60,748 bases of DNA from Terriglobales bacterium (GCA_035764005.1 DASTZZ010000093.1:1-60748), one strand, 5' to 3'; shown: positions 39,737 to 50,082, counted from the stretch's first letter. The notes: generated from the letters alone by a model not told the origin. Numbers and translations: made by a program.

Positions 39737-41092
39737 ATGGAAGTCAAAGAACAAACCATCTCTACCACTGACGCTCCTGTTACCTCCATTGCCCAAATTG
39801 GAACGCGCGAAGGTCAGAGCGTCACTATTCGAGGGTGGCTCTACAACCTGCGCGAGAGCGGCAAGCTCCTCTTCCCGATCTTTCGCGATGGAACCGGCCA
39901 GATCCAGGGCATCGTGCCGAAAGCTGCAGTTCCGCCGGAAGTCTTCGACGCCGTGAAGCAGTTAACGCAGGAATCTGCCGTGATTGTGACCGGCAAAGTT
40001 CGCGCGGATAAACGTGCACCGGGTGGATATGAACTCGACGTCAGCGATGTGAAAGTCGTGCAGCGTGTTCCCGAAGACGATCCCTTTCCCATTTCGCTGA
40101 AGGAACACGGCGTTGACTTCCTCATGGAACATCGACACCTGTGGATGCGCACGCCGCGACAGGCGGCGATCCTGCGCACCCGCGCTGAGATCATCAAAGC
40201 CGCCCGTGATTTTTTCGACGAACGCGGATTCACTCTGACAGATCCGCCAATCCTGACGCCCGCAGCCTGCGAAGGTACGACGACGCTGTTCCCGGTCGAT
40301 TACTTCGACGATCAGGCATATCTCACGCAGTCTGGCCAGCTATACATCGAAGCGACAGCAATGGCCCTCGGAAAGGTCTATTCGTTTGGCCCTACCTTTC
40401 GAGCTGAGAAGTCGAAGACGCGCCGGCACCTGACCGAGTTCTGGATGGTCGAACCTGAAGTCGCATACGCCACGCTCGACGATCTGATGAAGCTTGCCGA
40501 AGAGTTCATCAGCTTCATCGTCGCGCGCTGCCTGGAGCGGCGCCGAGGGGATCTCCAGACCATCGGGCGCGACGTCTCAAAGTTGGAAACAGTGAAAGCA
40601 CCGTTCCCGCGGATTACCTACGACGAAGCCGTGCAGATTCTGGAGAAGGGCTTCGCCGAAGGGAAGCTGGAAAGCAAATTCGAGTGGGGCGGAGACTTCG
40701 GCTCACCGGACGAAACCTATATTTCATCGCAGTTCGATCGTCCAGTAATGGTTCATCGCTATCCCGCGAAGGTAAAAGCTTTCTATATGGAGCCTGATCC
40801 GCAACGGCCGGACCTTGCGCTTTGTGTGGATGTATTAGCTCCGGAAGGATATGGCGAGATAATCGGCGGCTCGCAGCGCATGAGCTCCTACGAGCTGCTG
40901 CTGAAGCGTATTCACGAGCACGAGCTTCCCGAATCGGCGTTCAAGTGGTACCTGGATTTGCGCAAGTACGGCGGAGTCCCGCACGCTGGCTTCGGAATGG
41001 GAATCGAGCGCGCCGTAGCATGGATCTGTGGCCTGGAGCACGTGCGCGAAACAATTCCGTTTCCGCGGATGCTGCACCGAATATATCCGTAG
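39737..41092 (+). CDS. asnS: Asparaginyl-tRNA synthetase
   Basis: A 451-residue class II synthetase that charges tRNA-Asn. An N-terminal OB-fold anticodon-binding domain (about 18-115, with [16 protein letters not shown] and [12 protein letters not shown]) is followed by the catalytic core: motif 2 in [21 protein letters not shown] and motif 3 in [20 protein letters not shown]. The spacing and the EAEKS-like motif fit AsnRS better than AspRS. The ATG at 39737 is used; the frame continues upstream without matching the family. With glnS also in the window, this organism appears to use direct charging for both amides. Confidence 0.95.
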   Translation: MEVKEQTISTTDAPVTSIAQIGTREGQSVTIRGWLYNLRESGKLLFPIFRDGTGQIQGIVPKAAVPPEVFDAVKQLTQESAVIVTGKVRADKRAPGGYELDVSDVKVVQRVPEDDPFPISLKEHGVDFLMEHRHLWMRTPRQAAILRTRAEIIKAARDFFDERGFTLTDPPILTPAACEGTTTLFPVDYFDDQAYLTQSGQLYIEATAMALGKVYSFGPTFRAEKSKTRRHLTEFWMVEPEVAYATLDDLMKLAEEFISFIVARCLERRRGDLQTIGRDVSKLETVKAPFPRITYDEAVQILEKGFAEGKLESKFEWGGDFGSPDETYISSQFDRPVMVHRYPAKVKAFYMEPDPQRPDLALCVDVLAPEGYGEIIGGSQRMSSYELLLKRIHEHELPESAFKWYLDLRKYGGVPHAGFGMGIERAVAWICGLEHVRETIPFPRMLHRIYP

Positions 41093-41251
41093 CAGCTTCT
41101 AAGCTGCTAAGCTCCTCCGCTTGAGCAATGGACAAACGATATGCACCAATCGCCGGCAAATTACTTAGTTTGACGACCATGCAAAATGCCGGTTCGCAGG
41201 CGATGTCGAAGGCTTAGCAGCTTAGGAGCTTAGCACTCAGCAGCTTTCTTT
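41093..41251. repeat. Inverted word repeats (AAGCTGCTAAGC) between asnS and arginase
   Basis: Right after the asnS stop, words AGCAGCTTCTAAGCTGCTAAGC run to about 41116. From 41212 to 41251 the inverted words GCTTAGCAGCTTAGGAGC and CAGCAGCTTT appear, ending next to the arginase start. The same words occur inside purL at 50698-50728. The left arm covers the position where a terminator would be expected but there is no T-tract. Confidence 0.75.
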
Positions 41252-41252
41252 T

Positions 41253-42230
41253 ATGGCTGAACAAAAGTCTCTCAACGCACTCCCCTCTCGCCCGCACAGC
41301 GCGCCTACCCAGGTGGCGTCGCGCAAGATACGTGTGATCGGTGTCCCGCTGGATCTAGGGCAATCGCGGCGCGGCGTCGATATGGGACCGTCGGCGGTGC
41401 GCGTTGCCGGGCTTGAGGCCCGGCTCGAGGCGCTTGGCCTTGTTGTCGAAGATGGCGGCAACGTGCCGGTCGCAATCGCGGAGACGAAGAAAGAAGGAAA
41501 TCCCCGCGCGAAATACCTCAAAGAAATTACTGCCACATGTACAAAGGAAGCCGAGCTTGTTCTGAAGACGCTCGAACAGGGCATGATTCCGCTCGTGCTC
41601 GGTGGCGACCACTCTATTGCGGCAGGAACGGTCAGCGGAGTCGCCGAATACTATCGGCGTCAGGATCAGCGCATCGGCCTCATCTGGATCGACGCACACA
41701 GCGACATTAACAGTCCCGCAACCTCGCCGAGTGGCAACGTGCATGGCATGCCGCTGGCTGCCATTTTGGGACTCTGGCAAGACGACCTCTCACGCATCTA
41801 CGATTTCTCGCCGAAGGTCCTGCGGGAGAACACAGTGTTGATCGGTGTTCGCGACATCGATCAGGCGGAGAAAGACAACATTCGCAACGCGGGCGTCACC
41901 GAGGTCTACACCATGCGCGACATCGATGAACGCGGCATGCGCACGGTGATGGAAGAGGCCCTGCGCACCGCCGGCCGCGGCACCTCCGGCTATCACGTCT
42001 CGCTCGACATGGACTGGATCGATCCTGAGGACGCGCCGGGAGTCGGAACTCCCGTGCGCGGCGGAGCCACCTATCGCGAGGCGCACCTTGCCATGGAGAT
42101 CATCGCCGACCACGGACGCATGGTGAGCTTCGAAATCGTGGAAGTGAATCCGGTAATCGACGAGCATAACCGTACTGCCATGCTCGCGGTGGAACTGGCA
42201 ATGTCGGCGTTCGGCAAAAAGATTCTTTGA
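41253..42230 (+). CDS. rocF: Arginase
   Basis: A 325-residue ureohydrolase that converts L-arginine to ornithine and urea with a binuclear manganese centre. All six metal ligands are visible: His120 (GGDHS), Asp147, His149 and Asp151 (IDAHSD), and Asp252 and Asp254 (SLDMDWIDP). The segment IGVPLDLGQSRRGVDMGPSAVR is that of arginase rather than agmatinase. It is slightly longer than the typical 300 residues because of an N-terminal tail (1-25) and a short insert near 77-87. It stands alone after the word-repeat element, so regulation cannot be read from context. Confidence 0.95.
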   Translation: MAEQKSLNALPSRPHSAPTQVASRKIRVIGVPLDLGQSRRGVDMGPSAVRVAGLEARLEALGLVVEDGGNVPVAIAETKKEGNPRAKYLKEITATCTKEAELVLKTLEQGMIPLVLGGDHSIAAGTVSGVAEYYRRQDQRIGLIWIDAHSDINSPATSPSGNVHGMPLAAILGLWQDDLSRIYDFSPKVLRENTVLIGVRDIDQAEKDNIRNAGVTEVYTMRDIDERGMRTVMEEALRTAGRGTSGYHVSLDMDWIDPEDAPGVGTPVRGGATYREAHLAMEIIADHGRMVSFEIVEVNPVIDEHNRTAMLAVELAMSAFGKKIL

Positions 42231-42326
42231 GCCGCGCTGAATCCTCTTCTCATCATCTCCAACCTACGGCTGGTCCCTGGTCTGTCGATTCTTTGATTCA
42301 GATTCGTCTACTGAGTGGAGGACACA

Positions 42327-42683
42327 ATGGAATACCTACTCCTGATTTACCACTCCGAAATCGAATGGACCCAGCGAAGCGCAGACGACCAAGAGGACAT
42401 TTATCAGGAATATCGCCAGCTGATTCACGAGCTTCGTAAAAACGGACAACTCATTCGGGGCGATCAACTCAAGCCGTCGGCAAGCTCTGTGACAGTCCGC
42501 TTGCGAGAAGGAAACGCAGCTACGACTGACGGCCCATTTGCGGAAACTAAGGAACAGCTGGGTGGCTATTTCCTCCTACGGGTGAACACGCGCGACGAAG
42601 CTGTGCGCATCGCCAGGCGCATACCCTCCGCACGCACCGGCTCGATTGAAGTTCGAGAAATAATCCCTACCCCAACCGACTGA
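42327..42683 (+). CDS. YCII-related (DGPF) domain protein
   Basis: A 118-residue protein of the YCII/DGPF family, ferredoxin-like in fold. The start EYLLLIYHSEIEW and the name-giving DGPFAETKEQLGGYFLL segment are diagnostic. These proteins often sit beside ECF sigma factor genes and are suspected to be small enzymes or sensors; no sigma factor is next to it here. The ATG at 42327 has GGAGG six bases upstream; a GTG 12 bases earlier lacks one. Function is unknown for the family at large. Confidence 0.88.
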   Translation: MEYLLLIYHSEIEWTQRSADDQEDIYQEYRQLIHELRKNGQLIRGDQLKPSASSVTVRLREGNAATTDGPFAETKEQLGGYFLLRVNTRDEAVRIARRIPSARTGSIEVREIIPTPTD

Positions 42684-42983
42684 CGGTTCCATTCACCGGC
42701 GGTGCGTGATGTATGTGGGACGGAATGCGAATCCAAGTGGCAGCTCTACTGCTTTTCTGCCAGGAAAATGCACACCGAGGACGCGCTAACGGGACTCACC
42801 ATCGCTGGCTCTTGTGTCAACATCCTCACGTTTCGATGCGGCTCTCCTGGGTAATACGCACCCATTTCAAACAACTCGTCTGCGGAAGAGACATGTTCCA
42901 AAATTATTGGAAAGCGGCTCAGGAGGAGTTGTATTCCTTGATCCGCGGTTGCAGGCCTTCGATGTTTAATTCCCGAGAAGTTG
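42684..42983. other. Gap between the YCII gene and glnS, nothing recognised
   Basis: These 300 bases contain only short frames without family features and no clear hairpin with a T-tract. The two flanking genes converge here, so terminators would be expected, but none of the intrinsic type is evident. Confidence 0.5.
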
Positions 42984-44711
42984 TTACTTACTGCGCTTCT
43001 CCAGCTTCGCCCATGTGTCCTTCAGCGCAACTGTGCGATTGAAGACCAGGGCTCCTGGGTTCGAATCTAGATCGACACAGAAATATCCCAAGCGCTCAAA
43101 CTGGTACGGAGTTCCGATTTTCGCATTGGCCAACGACGGCTCCAGCTTGGCCTCGTGAACAATCTCCAGCGAATTCGGATTGAGATTGTCCGTCCAATCT
43201 TTTCCCTCTTCCACGTCGTTCGGATTCTCCTTAAGAAAGAGATTGTCGTACAGCCGCACTTCGGCCGGAATGGCGTGCGCTGCCGAAACCCAGTGAATCG
43301 TCGATTTCACCTTGCGTCCGTCCGGAGCATTGCCGCCGCGCGTGGCTGGATCGTAGGTGCAATGCACTTCGACTACTTCTCCGCCAGAGTCTTTGACCAC
43401 ATTCGTGCAAGTAATGAAATAGCCATAGCGCAGGCGCACTTCACGTCCAGGCGAGAGCCGATAGAACTGCTTCGGCGGATTCTCGCGGAAGTCATCGCGC
43501 TCGATGTACAGCACGCGGGAAAACGGAACTCTTCGCGTCCCGGCACTCGCGTCTTCTGGGTTGTTGACCGCGTCCATCTGCTCGACGTGGCCTTCGGGGT
43601 AGTTGTCGATCACGACCTTCAGTGGACGCAACACGGACATTACACGCAGCGCGCGTTTATTGAGGTCTTCACGCTGGAAATGTTCAAGCATCGCCAGCTC
43701 GATCACGCCGTTTGTCTTCGACACGCCGAGCGAAGCACAGAAGTTGCGCAGCGCGTCCGGCGTATAACCACGCCGACGAACCGCGGAGAGCGTGGGCATC
43801 CGCGGATCGTCCCATCCGCGAACGCGACCTTCGTTTACCAACTGCAGAAGCCTGCGCTTGCTCAGGATCGTGTAAGTCAGATTGAGGCGATCAAATTCAA
43901 TCTGCTGCGAGTGAAAGATTCCGAGCTGCTCGATGAACCAGTTGTAAAGCGGGCGATGATCCTCGAACTCCAGCGTGCAGATCGAATGTGTGACTCTCTC
44001 GATTGAGTCAGATTGTCCGTGCGCGAAGTCGTACAGCGGATAAATGCACCATTTATTGCCGGTGCGGTGGTGTTCGGCGTGCAGGATGCGATACATCACC
44101 GGATCGCGCATGTTGACATTCGGCGAGCTCATGTCGATCTTCGCCCGCAGCGTGCGTGAGCCATCGGGAAACTCACCCTTGCGCATGCGCTCGAACAGAT
44201 CGAGATTCTCCTCCACCGAACGATCCCTATGTGGGCTGTTGGTTCCGGGCTCAGTGAGCGTGCCGCGCGTTTTGCGAATCTCCTCGGCGCTCAGATCATC
44301 GACGTAAGCCTTGCCGGCTTTGATCAGTTGGACCGCCCATTGATAAAGCTGATCGAAGTAGTCGGAGGCGTAGTACATCCGGTCGTCCCAGTCGAAGCCC
44401 AACCAGCGGACGTCGCGGATGATGGAATCGACATACTCCTGTTCTTCTTTCTCAGGATTGGTGTCATCAAAGCGGAGGTTGGTTTTGCCGCCGAACTCGG
44501 CCGACAGCCCGAAATTCAGGCAGATTGACTTGGCATGACCTAAATGGAGATATCCATTTGGTTCGGGAGGGAAGCGCGTCTGTACGCGTCCTGCGAACTT
44601 GTTGGTCTCGAGGTCGCGGATGACGATGTCACGAATGAAATTGGACGAAGGAGTGCCCGTGGTCGAAGCCGGCGCCGACGCCGGTTCCGCAATTGGATTC
44701 GATGGATTCAT
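42984..44711 (-). CDS. glnS: Glutaminyl-tRNA synthetase
   Basis: A 575-residue class I synthetase charging tRNA-Gln. The HIGH motif is in [16 protein letters not shown] (residues 48-62), and the KMSKS equivalent is in [12 protein letters not shown]. Other GlnRS segments are [40 protein letters not shown] and the anticodon-binding beta-barrels from about 340 ([31 protein letters not shown]). The ATG at 44711 is used; the frame runs on upstream to 45074 but that part overlaps the opposite gene. The first 25 residues are a Ser/Ala/Pro-rich tail. Length and motifs fit GlnRS rather than GluRS. Confidence 0.96.
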   Translation of the reverse strand: MNPSNPIAEPASAPASTTGTPSSNFIRDIVIRDLETNKFAGRVQTRFPPEPNGYLHLGHAKSICLNFGLSAEFGGKTNLRFDDTNPEKEEQEYVDSIIRDVRWLGFDWDDRMYYASDYFDQLYQWAVQLIKAGKAYVDDLSAEEIRKTRGTLTEPGTNSPHRDRSVEENLDLFERMRKGEFPDGSRTLRAKIDMSSPNVNMRDPVMYRILHAEHHRTGNKWCIYPLYDFAHGQSDSIERVTHSICTLEFEDHRPLYNWFIEQLGIFHSQQIEFDRLNLTYTILSKRRLLQLVNEGRVRGWDDPRMPTLSAVRRRGYTPDALRNFCASLGVSKTNGVIELAMLEHFQREDLNKRALRVMSVLRPLKVVIDNYPEGHVEQMDAVNNPEDASAGTRRVPFSRVLYIERDDFRENPPKQFYRLSPGREVRLRYGYFITCTNVVKDSGGEVVEVHCTYDPATRGGNAPDGRKVKSTIHWVSAAHAIPAEVRLYDNLFLKENPNDVEEGKDWTDNLNPNSLEIVHEAKLEPSLANAKIGTPYQFERLGYFCVDLDSNPGALVFNRTVALKDTWAKLEKRSK

Positions 44712-44819
44712 CAATAGCTTGGCCGTAGAGCGCGCAGACGCGCTACTTCTATTATGCCGTATAGGTCGGTACGACACGGTTTTAGAGAGACACGGAATGG
44801 GCATAAACTCAGCAGCTGA

Positions 44820-45434
44820 ATGCTTCGCGTGGCGCTTGGATTCCGTATGCACTCCGGTTGGGGAATTGTGGTGGCTCTGGATGAGGAGTGTGTTGTTGTC
44901 GAACGTCGGCGCATCGACCTGGTGAGCGAGAACGCGCCGGGCGGCCGCCAGCCGTATCACCATGCCCGCGAACTCGGAATTGAGAAGGCCGAGAAGTTCT
45001 TGAGCGAGTACGTTGCGCTTTGCCAACGTGCAGCGCAAGCTGAACTTGCTCGGATCTTTTCTGCGTTGGCTCACAGTTACGAGGTTGGAGCGGCTGGTCT
45101 CGTCGTCGCCTCAACTCGCCCTTTGCCCTCATTACCTCAAATTCTGTCAGCTCATCCGCTGATTCATACTGCCGAGGGGCACCTGTTTCGCGAGGCCATT
45201 CGGCGGGGTTGCGGCGCCGGAGCGATTCCCGTCACGGGAATCCCGGAAAAACAGCTCGGTAGTCTCTTGGAAGAATGTTTTGGAAAAAATACGGCGAGGG
45301 TGAAGCAGTCGATCGAGAGGTCCGGTCGATCTCTTGGTCCGCCTTGGAATTCAGATCACAAGCAAGCGGCGACGGCAGCGGTAATAGCGCTGCACGGCGC
45401 CAAGCAAAAGCATGTCCAAAGCTTCGGTGCCTAG
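44820..45434 (+). CDS. Conserved-looking cytoplasmic protein of unknown function
   Basis: A 204-residue protein divergent from glnS. It opens with a beta-hairpin-like stretch ([23 protein letters not shown]), then a helical part ([32 protein letters not shown]), then [37 protein letters not shown]. This order of an opening beta sheet and a following acidic-residue-containing helix recalls RNase H/actin-like folds, but I cannot name a family. Codon use is like its neighbours. The start at 44820 is plausible; no strong ribosome-binding site is seen. Confidence 0.6.
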   Translation: MLRVALGFRMHSGWGIVVALDEECVVVERRRIDLVSENAPGGRQPYHHARELGIEKAEKFLSEYVALCQRAAQAELARIFSALAHSYEVGAAGLVVASTRPLPSLPQILSAHPLIHTAEGHLFREAIRRGCGAGAIPVTGIPEKQLGSLLEECFGKNTARVKQSIERSGRSLGPPWNSDHKQAATAAVIALHGAKQKHVQSFGA

Positions 45435-45449
45435 CGCTTCCGCTGCCTC

Positions 45450-45728
45450 TTACCCGGTTTTTTTCTTCCGGTTCAGCCGCTCGGCATCAACTTGCTGCAG
45501 CAGCTCCTGAAGTTGCTCGCGGCGTTTACCCATTTCTTCATCCCGGGTGGAGGGTGATTGCCCCTGCTCGCGAGAGGATTCGGGCTGCGGCTCAGGCCTG
45601 TCGCTCTTGTGGAAGTAGCGGGACAGCGCAGCTCCAGACCACGCGCGAAAGCTGCGCGTTCGCAATCGTCGCGCAGAAAACGGACGCGGGCGGAAGGTGG
45701 CAAATGTTCTCTCCATCATGATCCTCAT
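45450..45728 (-). CDS. Small basic protein, possible gene
   Basis: A 92-residue frame convergent with the gene ending at 45434. The first half is Arg/Ser/Phe-rich (FRPRPFSARRLRTRSF) and the second is charged, with a likely short coiled coil (DEEMGKRREQLQELLQQVDA). A GAGG-type ribosome-binding site precedes the ATG, and ATGs at codons 4 and 5 are alternatives. No family is recognised, and the frame may be chance in high-G+C sequence. Confidence 0.35.
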   Translation of the reverse strand: MRIMMERTFATFRPRPFSARRLRTRSFRAWSGAALSRYFHKSDRPEPQPESSREQGQSPSTRDEEMGKRREQLQELLQQVDAERLNRKKKTG

Positions 45729-46081
45729 TTCCTCAGAGACGTTGAGAAAACCAGGGAATGGGTCGCCATCTTAAGAACGCAAGGTTCATGCCAAAACAAG
45801 AGATTGAAGAATCGGGTCTTAGACGCGGTCTGCGCCTCAACCGCGTAAATCCTTCGCAAGACTGCGACAGAATTCCAAATGCCTGAAAAGGTTGGACCCA
45901 GGCCGCAAACAGGATGGTCGAGGAGGTGTTGCAGAGCTGTGAATGCCGACGGGGCGCTAATTACATTTCGGACGCTGTTGCGACGGCGGGGGCAGCCACT
46001 CCCTTGAGTCCGCTTGGCTTAGGCAGCTGGAAATGTCAATCCCTCTTAGCGTCTTGGTGGTTGGATAACCTCCAACGAAAG
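45729..46081. other. Gap of about 350 bases, nothing recognised
   Basis: No gene, tRNA or clear promoter is visible. Short frames here have no family features. It lies between a possible small gene and the terminator of the third TonB receptor. Confidence 0.5.
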
Positions 46082-46111
46082 CAAAAAGAAAGCCGGCACC
46101 ATGTGCCGGCT
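46082..46111 (-). terminator. Intrinsic terminator of receptor gene 3
   Basis: Read on the minus strand, AGCCGGCAC and GTGCCGGCT form a perfect 9-bp stem with a 3-base loop (46091-46111), followed by a T-rich run with one C (TTCTTTTTGC). It ends transcription 22 bases after the stop of the receptor gene. Confidence 0.85.
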
Positions 46112-46132
46112 CGCATAAGAACAATAGTCTGG

Positions 46133-49100
46133 TTAGAACGTGAACTGCGCTCCAACTTCGGCGCGGAACGAAATCGGAATCGATCGAGTGCATCCGTTCG
46201 CGTTGCAGCCGATATAACCGAGCGGAGTCGCGAAAGAGTCCTTGGTTGGATCGGTGCTGAAGTGTTTCACGTTGCCGTCGTAGTTGTTGCCATAGTTCGC
46301 GCGGTTGGTAACGTCAAACGCCTGGAAGATCAGCTTCAGGTTCGAGCGTTCCTTGATCTTGATGTTTTTGGTGAGACGTGTATCGAGATCAAAGTAAGGT
46401 TGACCGCGCAGGCTGTCGAAATGCGATTGCACGCAAGTTCCAGCCAGGTAGCAGGCCTTTAGTGCGGAGGGAGTTTGAGTCAAGCTCCAGAGAATGTTTC
46501 CCTGATCGTTCGTCGGAACCAGCGCATTTGCTGTGGCTGTTCCGGAACCAAAGCCAAGCACGTTGCTGATCCCATTGGTGGCTGAGTACGGACGCGCCGA
46601 GGCAATCTGCATGATTGGCGCGACCTGGAATCCCCACGGCAGATCAACGACGCTTGACACCGAAAGGTGGTGCCGCTCGTCATTCGGAACAGCACCGAAA
46701 TCAGACGGAAGCAGCGGGAACCGAGGATCAGTTACCGTGTTCGAGTAGCTGGCCGCGTTACCGTTGTAAGCCCATCCTTCCGACAGCGTGTAGGTAGCAT
46801 TCACCGTGAAGTGATTGGCCATGCGCCGACGCAAAGAAACGTTCAGGCCGTCATACCGAGAACGCCCCCAATCGGTTTCCATTGAAATGCGCGCAATCTG
46901 GGGCTGACCGGCGGCAGTCAGAGCTGCACTCAAGGTACGGACTCCGGTGACTGGATCCACATAGTTAAGGATGTCTCGCTTTTCTTCGTGCAGCCCAAGC
47001 TCGTGGATGTACTCGATCTCGCCTACAGTGTTTGCATCGAACGAGTGAGCGAAACCTATGTTGAACTGCTGGGAATACGGATTGCGATAGTCGGGGGACA
47101 TGAGTCGCCCCACCGCGCCTTTCGTGAGCTGAGTGATCGGTTGCGGAATGGTTGGTACAGGATCAATGCCTACGCGATAGCCGGACGAGTTATTGGGGCA
47201 AGGCGCCCACGTGCCCGTGAAGCTAGCTGGCGCAGTTAGCGCACAAGCAAGCGGAAGACCGGTTCCGGGCACATCACAACTGTGTGATAGGTTCCCGCTA
47301 CTATCGTGCGCACAATCGGTGCCGGGTCCACTTCCGCTAATAGAGAATACCGTCGCAAATAATGTAGGATTCGCCTGTTGAATCATGAAAAGTGGGATGT
47401 TAAGGAAGGTCTGCGCGAAGTAGAGGCCGTAGCCGCCTCGCAGAACGTTGTTTCCATTCCCGGTAAGGTCATAAGCAAAACCAACGCGCGGACTGAACCC
47501 TTTCTTGTAGTCCTGGGGTATGCCCGCATATGGACTGTTGATTGTCTTCAACAGTTGGTAAGTCCGGCTCTGTTGCTGGATGCTTGAGCCCATCAAGTTG
47601 AAATCGCGGTCATACCGGACGCCGAGATCGAGAGTGAGCCTGCTGGTTGTCTTCCAAGTGTCCTGGAAGTACAAGCCGAGCATCTTGCCGCCCCCAGGCA
47701 GATCCTCTTTTGGATCACCGTTCGAGATCGACATGCCCGTAATCGCGCCCGGCGTTTGGAATCCCTGTGGATACAAACCACCCTTATTCGCGAGAATGTC
47801 GCTTGGCAGATCCTGGAAGTCATATTCCAAGGTCGAGTTGAACTCGAAGTATCCGCCAAGCCGAGGCTCCCATAGGTAATCCGCACCCATCTTCATTCCG
47901 TGTTTTCCCACGTTGTACGCGAGATCGTCTCGGAACTGATACTTGCGTTGGTACGACTGCTGCGGCACGTTGGTGTTCGTTCCGAACGAGATGCTCTGTG
48001 GGAACGTGACCAACGGGGCTCGAGTCTTGCTATCGATCAGGTTGTTCCAATACTGGTACCCGGCAGTGAAGGAGTTCACAAGCCGGGGACTGAATACCGA
48101 ACTCAGCGTCGCATTCGTAAGGATGAGGTGGTTGTTCTGGAAATTTCCTTCGGTCAGGTCGTTGGCGTTACCGGACTGGTCGTTGACGTCGTTGTTGTCC
48201 TGCGCCGAGTAGCTGATGAAGAAGTGATGCTGGTCGCTGAAATTGTGATCAAGGCGTGCGTTATAGCGCGTGTCAAAGTAAGGAGTGGGAATCGTTTGCG
48301 CCGGATCTGGATTGAAGGTCACGTTTCCGAGGTTGAGGCCCTTCACTAAGGTCAATTGCGAGAACGCGTTCGGCGTGACCGGAATCGCCGTGTGCTCGCG
48401 CAAGCGCTCCCATGCGAAGAAGCCGAAATCTTTGTCCTTGCGGATCGGCCCACCGAAACGTCCGCCGAACTGCTGGCGCTCAAATTGAGGAGTGGGATTG
48501 CCCGTCTTGACGTGCGTGACCGGGTCCTCTTCGTTAAGTTTGTCGTTCGCGTTCATTGCGGTTTGGGTGTCAAACAGATAAGCAGATCCGTGGAAGTCGT
48601 TACTGCCCGAACGGGTGATCACGTTCATCGCAGCGCCTTCGGAACGGCCGTTTGCAGCCGAAAAGCGTTGTGTAGAGATCTGAGCTTCTTCTACTGCTTC
48701 CAGCGGGAGCTGCATCACCGGACCGCCAACGGTGTTGTCCTTGTTATCGATGCCGTTGACGGTGATGTTCATGTTGCGACCGTTCGAGCCGTTAATGCCA
48801 ACCCCCGCGGTACGTGCTTTTGTTGGATCCCATGGTGCGGTGAACTTCGCGCCGGGAGCCAGATAAGCAAGATTGGCGAAGTCGCGGCCGTTCAGCGGAA
48901 GGTCCTGAACCTGCGCTGGCGTGATTTCCATTCCTACAGAAGTTTTCTGCTGATCGAGAAGCGGAGCCTCGGCGGCGACTTCTACGGTGGTCGATGTGGC
49001 GCCTGGGCTCAAGGCGAAGTCCTGAGTCGTGGAACGTCCTACAAGTAGCTCGACGTTGTTCGCAGTTAGGAGCGAGAAGCCTGCCATTGCCGCTTTCACG

Positions 49101-49372
49101 CTATACGTGCCGGGAGGCAGAACATCAAATCTATATGCGCCTAAGGTGTTGGTCGTTGCCGTGCGGGAGCTGTTGGTAGCATTATTCGTGGCTGTAACCG
49201 TGACGCCAACCACGACCGCTCCTGTTTTATCTGTGACCGTTCCGATGAGGGTGGAACTTGCGGTTGCCGCCTGACCAAATGCAATTCCGGTGCTGATGGT
49301 CAGAAGAGCAAAGAGCACTGCAAAAGTAAGAAACAGTGACTGCTTTGAACCCTTCTCCTTCTCGATGTTCAT
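46133..49372 (-). CDS. Oar-like TonB-dependent outer-membrane receptor, third copy
   Basis: A 1079-residue receptor. The signal peptide is at about residues 10-34 (hydrophobic LFLTFAVLFALLTISTGIA, then FGQA). The carboxypeptidase-regulatory-like domain follows (about 40-120, with LIGTVTDKTGAVVVGVTVTA), then the plug (about 135-260, with LPLNGRDFANLAYLAPGA and AMNVITRSGSNDFHGS) and the barrel ending in Phe (VGAQFTF). The ATG at 49372 has GGAGAG upstream; the longer frame to 49393 adds only seven residues. Unlike the first two receptors it has no GntR gene beside it and no GTCTAG operator. A LacI-type AAACGTTT core lies about 110 bases upstream. The substrate is unknown. Confidence 0.93.
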   Translation of the reverse strand: MNIEKEKGSKQSLFLTFAVLFALLTISTGIAFGQAATASSTLIGTVTDKTGAVVVGVTVTATNNATNSSRTATTNTLGAYRFDVLPPGTYSVKAAMAGFSLLTANNVELLVGRSTTQDFALSPGATSTTVEVAAEAPLLDQQKTSVGMEITPAQVQDLPLNGRDFANLAYLAPGAKFTAPWDPTKARTAGVGINGSNGRNMNITVNGIDNKDNTVGGPVMQLPLEAVEEAQISTQRFSAANGRSEGAAMNVITRSGSNDFHGSAYLFDTQTAMNANDKLNEEDPVTHVKTGNPTPQFERQQFGGRFGGPIRKDKDFGFFAWERLREHTAIPVTPNAFSQLTLVKGLNLGNVTFNPDPAQTIPTPYFDTRYNARLDHNFSDQHHFFISYSAQDNNDVNDQSGNANDLTEGNFQNNHLILTNATLSSVFSPRLVNSFTAGYQYWNNLIDSKTRAPLVTFPQSISFGTNTNVPQQSYQRKYQFRDDLAYNVGKHGMKMGADYLWEPRLGGYFEFNSTLEYDFQDLPSDILANKGGLYPQGFQTPGAITGMSISNGDPKEDLPGGGKMLGLYFQDTWKTTSRLTLDLGVRYDRDFNLMGSSIQQQSRTYQLLKTINSPYAGIPQDYKKGFSPRVGFAYDLTGNGNNVLRGGYGLYFAQTFLNIPLFMIQQANPTLFATVFSISGSGPGTDCAHDSSGNLSHSCDVPGTGLPLACALTAPASFTGTWAPCPNNSSGYRVGIDPVPTIPQPITQLTKGAVGRLMSPDYRNPYSQQFNIGFAHSFDANTVGEIEYIHELGLHEEKRDILNYVDPVTGVRTLSAALTAAGQPQIARISMETDWGRSRYDGLNVSLRRRMANHFTVNATYTLSEGWAYNGNAASYSNTVTDPRFPLLPSDFGAVPNDERHHLSVSSVVDLPWGFQVAPIMQIASARPYSATNGISNVLGFGSGTATANALVPTNDQGNILWSLTQTPSALKACYLAGTCVQSHFDSLRGQPYFDLDTRLTKNIKIKERSNLKLIFQAFDVTNRANYGNNYDGNVKHFSTDPTKDSFATPLGYIGCNANGCTRSIPISFRAEVGAQFTF

Positions 49373-49482
49373 ATTCTCTCCGCGTAGGGGCACACTCTGA
49401 GGATTCGAATGCGCTGTTTGGATTTCGCAGGACTTGTCACCCCTAAAGCAGTTCTCATTCCAGAGACTTTGTTCCTGTTTTC

Positions 49483-49490
49483 AAACGTTT
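49483..49490. promoter_or_regulatory. AAACGTTT palindrome upstream of receptor gene 3
   Basis: The 8-base palindrome AAACGTTT lies 110 bases before the receptor start. This core is common in operators of the LacI/GalR family. An 8-base match can occur by chance and no LacI gene is in the window, so this is a weak call. Confidence 0.2.
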
Positions 49491-49735
49491 ACGAGCGTTA
49501 AGAAAAGCCGGAATTCGGAAAATGGGATGAATTTAGTCGGAGTCTATGAAAGCTTGTATTTCGTCCCTTCAATCACGGCTTCTGACCCCGATAAAGTCCT
49601 TCTGAAACCAAACACCCTTTCGGCAGGCTCAGGCAGGGGTCACAAAGGAACTATCTGTGACCTCCGGGGCGCCTTCGTGACTTTCGTGTTCGCCTTTCCC
49701 CAGGTCGGCATCCAAAATATTCGCTTATGAATGGC

Positions 49736-50082
49736 ATGGATTGGCTACGGCCTAGCGACTACTGGCTGGCGCGATTCGCTGCTGGGGAAGTCGGTCGGTG
49801 TGCTCTTTCTGATCGGTGTCCTGAATGTGGTTAACCACTTTAAGTCACTGCCGGCAAGTGTGGCCTGTTGCCGGTTCCGTTGTTGGCGACGGAAATTCCG
49901 TTTCGGGAATCGTCCAGTCTCTTCTTCTTTCCTTGTGACAGAGCATTCGCCTCGGTGGATGGGTCGGCATCCTCTTCTCTGCATTGATCATCTCTGGTCT
50001 CGTGAATGCATACACGTGGGCGCTGTTTGATGTGTGGATTGTGCTTTGGATCGTCCATCTCTCGTTCGTCAACGTGGGGCAG
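49736..50082 (+). pseudogene. Remnant of a lipase maturation factor (LMF family) gene
   Basis: Three frames read in succession give a recognisable LMF-family N-terminus. The first frame (49736 on) reads MDWLRPSDYWLARF. After a shift near 49785 a second frame reads LFLIGVLNVVNHFKSLP. Two further shifts give LLPVPLLATEIPFRESSSLF, then WVGILFSALIISGLVNAYTW and finally IVLWIVHLSFVNVGQ, ending at 50082. These resemble the start and first membrane segments of LMF proteins (polytopic membrane proteins). The similarity stops at VNVGQ, where the family continues with an FGWE segment, so the gene is frameshifted and truncated by purL's upstream region. No function is expected. Confidence 0.7.

Noticed and set aside
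42713-43042. 109-codon frame between the YCII gene and glnS
   Set aside because: Overlaps the end of glnS, Cys/Trp-rich with no family features.
43155-44006. 283-codon frame antisense to glnS
   Set aside because: Shadow of the synthetase gene.
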